A DNA stretch of 64,000 nt from Hybos culiciformis (taxonomy: Eukaryota > Arthropoda > Insecta > Diptera > Hybotidae), in assembly GCA_964007475.1 (NCBI GenBank), contig OZ023275.1, positions 41,969,381-42,033,380 of the forward strand. The letters run 5' to 3'. Below are positions 60,137 through 64,000 of the stretch, one piece after another. The notes under the pieces were generated by a model. The model ran no database searches and was not told where the DNA came from. It was given only the letters and a program-made list of their open reading frames with translations. Each line of letters starts with the position of its first letter. The stretch's first letter is position 1. Made by a program: the position numbers and the translations under genes.

Positions 60137-63100
60137 ACTTAATATTCAAATAATCTGTCAAAAAAAATATATTCACATTATTAATTAACTATAAATAAGC
60201 TAAACTCAAATATATGTACATGTATACATTAAAGCAACTCTATAACATTAGAAATTTATATTTTGTGACTATAATGAAAATTTTCATATAAATTCATTGC
60301 CATATAAAAGCATCTTCTAAAGATTTCACAGTTCTCAGCGTTTTGTTCTCATTATGTCATTTAAAAATTAAATGATTGTCATCATATTTTTTTTTGTTTG
60401 AATTTCGTATAAATATATATAAACATAATCTGTTTTACTTTGTATTTTCAGCTTAATGAATGTAAATAAAAAATATAAATATAAAATAAAAATATATAAA
60501 TAAATGCAGTGAAAATGCAAATGACGAGACGGGTTGAATCAAAAATCAGCTCAAACGGATTATATATTTGGTTAATTTTTTTATTTTCATAAATAAAACT
60601 TTTGCGCCTGCAATTACGAATTAACTATATATATAAAATTTTGATTTGAATTAAGTTAATAATATGAATTTCATTTAGATGAATGAAAATTCTAATGTTA
60701 AACACAGTAGAAGAATAAATGAAAAAAACCTCTAATGACAAAAACTTTAGTTATTTTATTAGGCTTAAACAAATTATCGCAGGCAAATAAAACTTACAGG
60801 AAATAAAACGATTTGGTTAGCTTTTCTAGATAAAAAATTATGTGTCAAAAATATTTAAAAAAAGAAATTGTCTACACTCATTAAAGCATTAATTATTCTT
60901 CACTCCAAATATCAGGGAATCATACAACATACACTACTATTTAAATACACTATTTAATATAAAATACGATTTTAAAAATGACCCATTTAACAATCTTTTG
61001 TTCACTTACATCTAAAGTTCGTTTTCTTTTAAAAACAAATAATTTCAAATAAACACAAAAAAAGAAAGGTAAAATTTATGTAAATGTAAAAATGTTGATT
61101 TTAAAAAACATGGAAATTTCGCAATTTTCATTTTAAAAGATCTTTAAAAGGATATGTAGATAGATATACATATACCGTCTAGGCGCATCATTATAATAAA
61201 TTTAATAAAGATGGGTTTCTTTCTAGAAAGAAAAATAAAAAAAAAATAAATGATGAACAAATAAAATATAGTGCTTAAAAGTTCATAATAAGCGTAAGTC
61301 TGGTGTATACACAACATTTTTTCCACATGAAGTTTTTCGGTGAAAATATTGATTCGATATGAATTAGTATTGAGCAGCCGACTGAAGAAACTTAAAAAAA
61401 TATTTAGTGGTAGAAAGTGTCCCAGGCTTTAGATTGGTGCTAAAAAGGATGAAAGCGGGCGAATTCAATTAATATTCCTTCTTATTTAATTATATTTATA
61501 TCTCTGAATAAAATTTATTCTTTCAAAGTTATTATTTTAATGGGTCACAACAACAACACATAAAAGTGTAATGTCACAAAAAGGAAAAAACAAAAACTCT
61601 TAAAAAGTTAAGTCTGATGTTGATTTTATAAAATGACAGCTATATACACTTGATCAATGATATTAAATGTTAATAGTTAATTACATACTACAGTATGTTT
61701 TTTTTTCTTTTGTTTATTAAAAAATTGTTTTCTCCCCAAGTAGGTATTCTTACATTCTAGATATTATATATATTTATGTACAATGTTGATTAGAAAAAAA
61801 TTCACAACAATGCATTTCACTTCAATATAAGGTCAATCTATCTGTATTGAATATAATTACAGAACAATTATAATAAAAGGATATTGTTCAGGATTTTTCG
61901 TTTAAAATATCTTATGTATACATATACATAATTAAAGTTTATTTCCGTTTATGTTTTGTTATACAATTCAAATAATAAAACTATTGTCTTGAAAAATAAA
62001 TTAAATGTCCGTACCAGAAAATATCTTATTAAGAATGTATATAAATATCACTATAATTGCAACGCATCATTTAAGCGGTTAAAAAGAGGAGTTTTGACAG
62101 AAATCCAGATTGCTTAAATGGTTTTTTATAATGAAAAAAAAATAAAATTAAATAAATAAATTATTAAAAATATTTTTATTTCTATTTTATTGTTAAAATT
62201 TATTGTATCATATTTCCTACTAACTAGAACTAAATTTCAATTTCTTTACCATTTATTTGTCATAAACATCAATATTAGTCTTTTAAAGACAAAATATATG
62301 TACATACCACATATCAAATGTAATGAGTAACTAACATAACGTCAAGGTCAAAATATATTTTATCCTTGCATTTAAATAGGATTTATTTAATTAACGCTGT
62401 ACGTACGTAGTGATTTAAACAGCCAAATACTTACTATATATTACTTTAATTACTATTATATTATACATAATACATTTAGTATTAAATTTTAATGCGAAAA
62501 AAATTCTGCGTTTAACAAAAACTTAATTAAAACTTTTCAAAACTTTTTTTAAGGTTTTCATTATATTTAAATATCACAAATACCTATGTATGTTTACAAA
62601 TATTTTAGTATTTTTACCGGCAACATAAATGGTTACATAATTTTGAAATACTTTTTATTAATTTTTTTTCCCCAAAATTCTGTGTAAAAAAAAAAGAAAA
62701 ATCTAAATCTTTGCACAATACTATATATAGTATAAGGACAATTAAATTAAATTGTTCAAGAAAAATTATGTATTCTGAGTGTGAAAATAATCTCACTATG
62801 TAATCATAAAAATACAAAACAAAAAATCTTTTCTTTTTTTTTTGTACACACAAAAAATTTGTCTTAAATACAAATTATAATCATATTAATATAATAAAAA
62901 AAAAAAAAAAATTCTTGATTTATTTATTACCACGTTCCATATCCATATCAAAAGCTGTTCATGTAAATAAAAAAAAAAAAAAAAAATAGAATTTGATTGT
63001 CAAAATGAAAATTCCACCATGGTACACACAAAAAACATGTATATAGGTATCTTATACATACTTGATAAAGCGATGTTGGAAATAATTATAGCATAGCATT

Positions 63101-63588
63101 TTATATAAGAATCCAATTAATTGGTAAATATTATTTACGATCATCCAAAAATTAATATAAAATTCAAAAAAAATAATAGAATTCTTCTTTGAACCAGAAG
63201 TTTCATTTACATTTTTGATGAACTACAAAGTATAGGTATATAGTCAAATTTATTTGATTTTCAATTTTTACCCCTATTTAGAAATTTAACATTAATTTAA
63301 ATCTGAAAATCTTAAAAATAATTGTAATCCATTTTGGTTAAAGATATATGTGTGATCAAAATTTTACTATAAAATTGACTATAGTCTCTCTTTTTCATAA
63401 AAATAATAATGTTAATCGGTATAAAAATATGATCTTATTCATAGTAATTTTCCTATTTAGAAAAATTTGAAAAAAAAAATGTTTTCAATAATAAAAATTT
63501 ATTAATATTGTTTTGTACTATTTAGAAAATCTGTATCAACAAAAAAAAAAGAAAGAAAATCTCAACACATAACGTTATTGCCATATAT
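60137..63588. other. AT-rich desert
   Basis: No supported gene. Frames at 61144-61326 and 62614-62853 are AT-driven and domain-free. A GC-richer spot at 61372-61465 (GCAGCCGACTGAAG, GTGTCCCAGGCTTTAG, GAAAGCGGGCGAATTC) stands out but has no long frame. Confidence 0.6.
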
Positions 63589-63675
63589 ACGAAAATTCTA
63601 TAAATTACGGCGCATAAAAAAAGAAAACACTCTGTTCAACATGAAAACTGCACTTAAATCTGACAAATTTATTGC
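63589..63675 (+). repeat. dispersed ~90-bp repeat, copy 3
   Basis: ACGAAAATTCTATAAATTAC, then TGTTCAACATGAAAACTGCA and CTTAAATCTGACAAATTTAT follow the order of copy 1 at 22713, with the second half nearly identical. After TTGCA the copies part. Confidence 0.65.
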
Positions 63676-64000
63676 ACAAAAGATATTTATGGTTATATGT
63701 ACATATATATATAATATGTATAATATATAATATATTTTTTTAACATTCATCGAAAATTTTTAAAATATGGTTAGTATTACAGAGATTTACTAACCAGACC
63801 AGAAATTTTTGTAAAAAAAAAACATATGATTATTTTGATATATTTTGATATAAGTTTTTTAACACAAATACAATTAGGATGACAACAACGTCTGTTGTGT
63901 GCTCTTTTCTTGTACCTATGAGTAGATAGAAATCTTTATTCCTTTTTTAAAAATATACAATTTACACAGAAAAAGAAATGAATTAGTCTGCCTTAAGATA
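63676..64000. other. AT-rich stretch to window end
   Basis: Nothing identified beyond a TA-rich run at about 63700-63740. Confidence 0.6.

Overview
This is an extremely AT-rich, gene-poor eukaryotic nuclear window, most likely from an insect or other arthropod. The pointers are a 73-bp GT-AG intron, CR1/Jockey-type LINE retrotransposons, several hAT and TA-inserting MITE-like elements, a BTB-Kelch gene, and a 200-N run typical of a scaffolding gap. No prokaryotic, organellar or viral gene set is visible, and species cannot be named from this sequence.

Layout. 1-4690 is AT-rich non-coding DNA with one weak candidate terminal exon (1234-1305). 4690-5290 is a small GC-richer island holding an exon-like open frame on the minus strand. 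5534-10592 is one copy of a multiply broken LINE (ORF1 tail, APE endonuclease, reverse transcriptase) with a hAT-like element (5739-6936) inside it. 10593-10792 is a gap of exactly 200 N. 10793-15897 is the same LINE segment in reverse orientation, sharing the same premature stops but carrying an extra 1,077-bp hAT-like insertion (14616-15692). 15896-16255 is the forward LINE 3' end with an (AAAT)n tail. The two LINE copies plus a 47-bp direct repeat on either side of the inverted piece fit a roughly 5-kb inversion, whose two forms (haplotypes or misjoined contigs) have been placed side by side.

16294-18684 holds a decayed or partial multi-exon gene, split by a textbook hAT MITE with a perfect 15-bp TIR and 8-bp target duplication (16332-16823). 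18685-37970 is almost entirely AT-rich desert with a LINE 3' stub (26542-26802) and a compound fold-back structure (36081-37203). That structure has arrays of a TTGTACAA-centred motif in opposite orientations flanking a GC-rich array of near-perfect hairpins.

The one convincing intact gene is an intronless BTB-BACK-Kelch-like protein of 554 residues (37971-39635, plus strand). The rest (39636-64000) is desert punctuated by a 3-unit tandem repeat (49561-49870), a nearly perfect 331-bp-arm palindrome (54658-55358) whose arms carry a motif resembling Penelope-type 3' ends or hammerhead cores, a pogo-like MITE (57003-57474), a 909-bp inverted-repeat element enclosing a tRNA-like/SINE head (58247-59155), and a 420-bp MITE (59715-60134). 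A roughly 90-bp sequence recurs at 22.7, 30.7 and 63.6 kb. I see no cooperating gene system. The window is best read as transposon-shaped non-coding sequence around one solo gene and fragments of others. The most unusual items are the inverted LINE locus, the 36-37 kb fold-back structure and the 55-kb palindrome.
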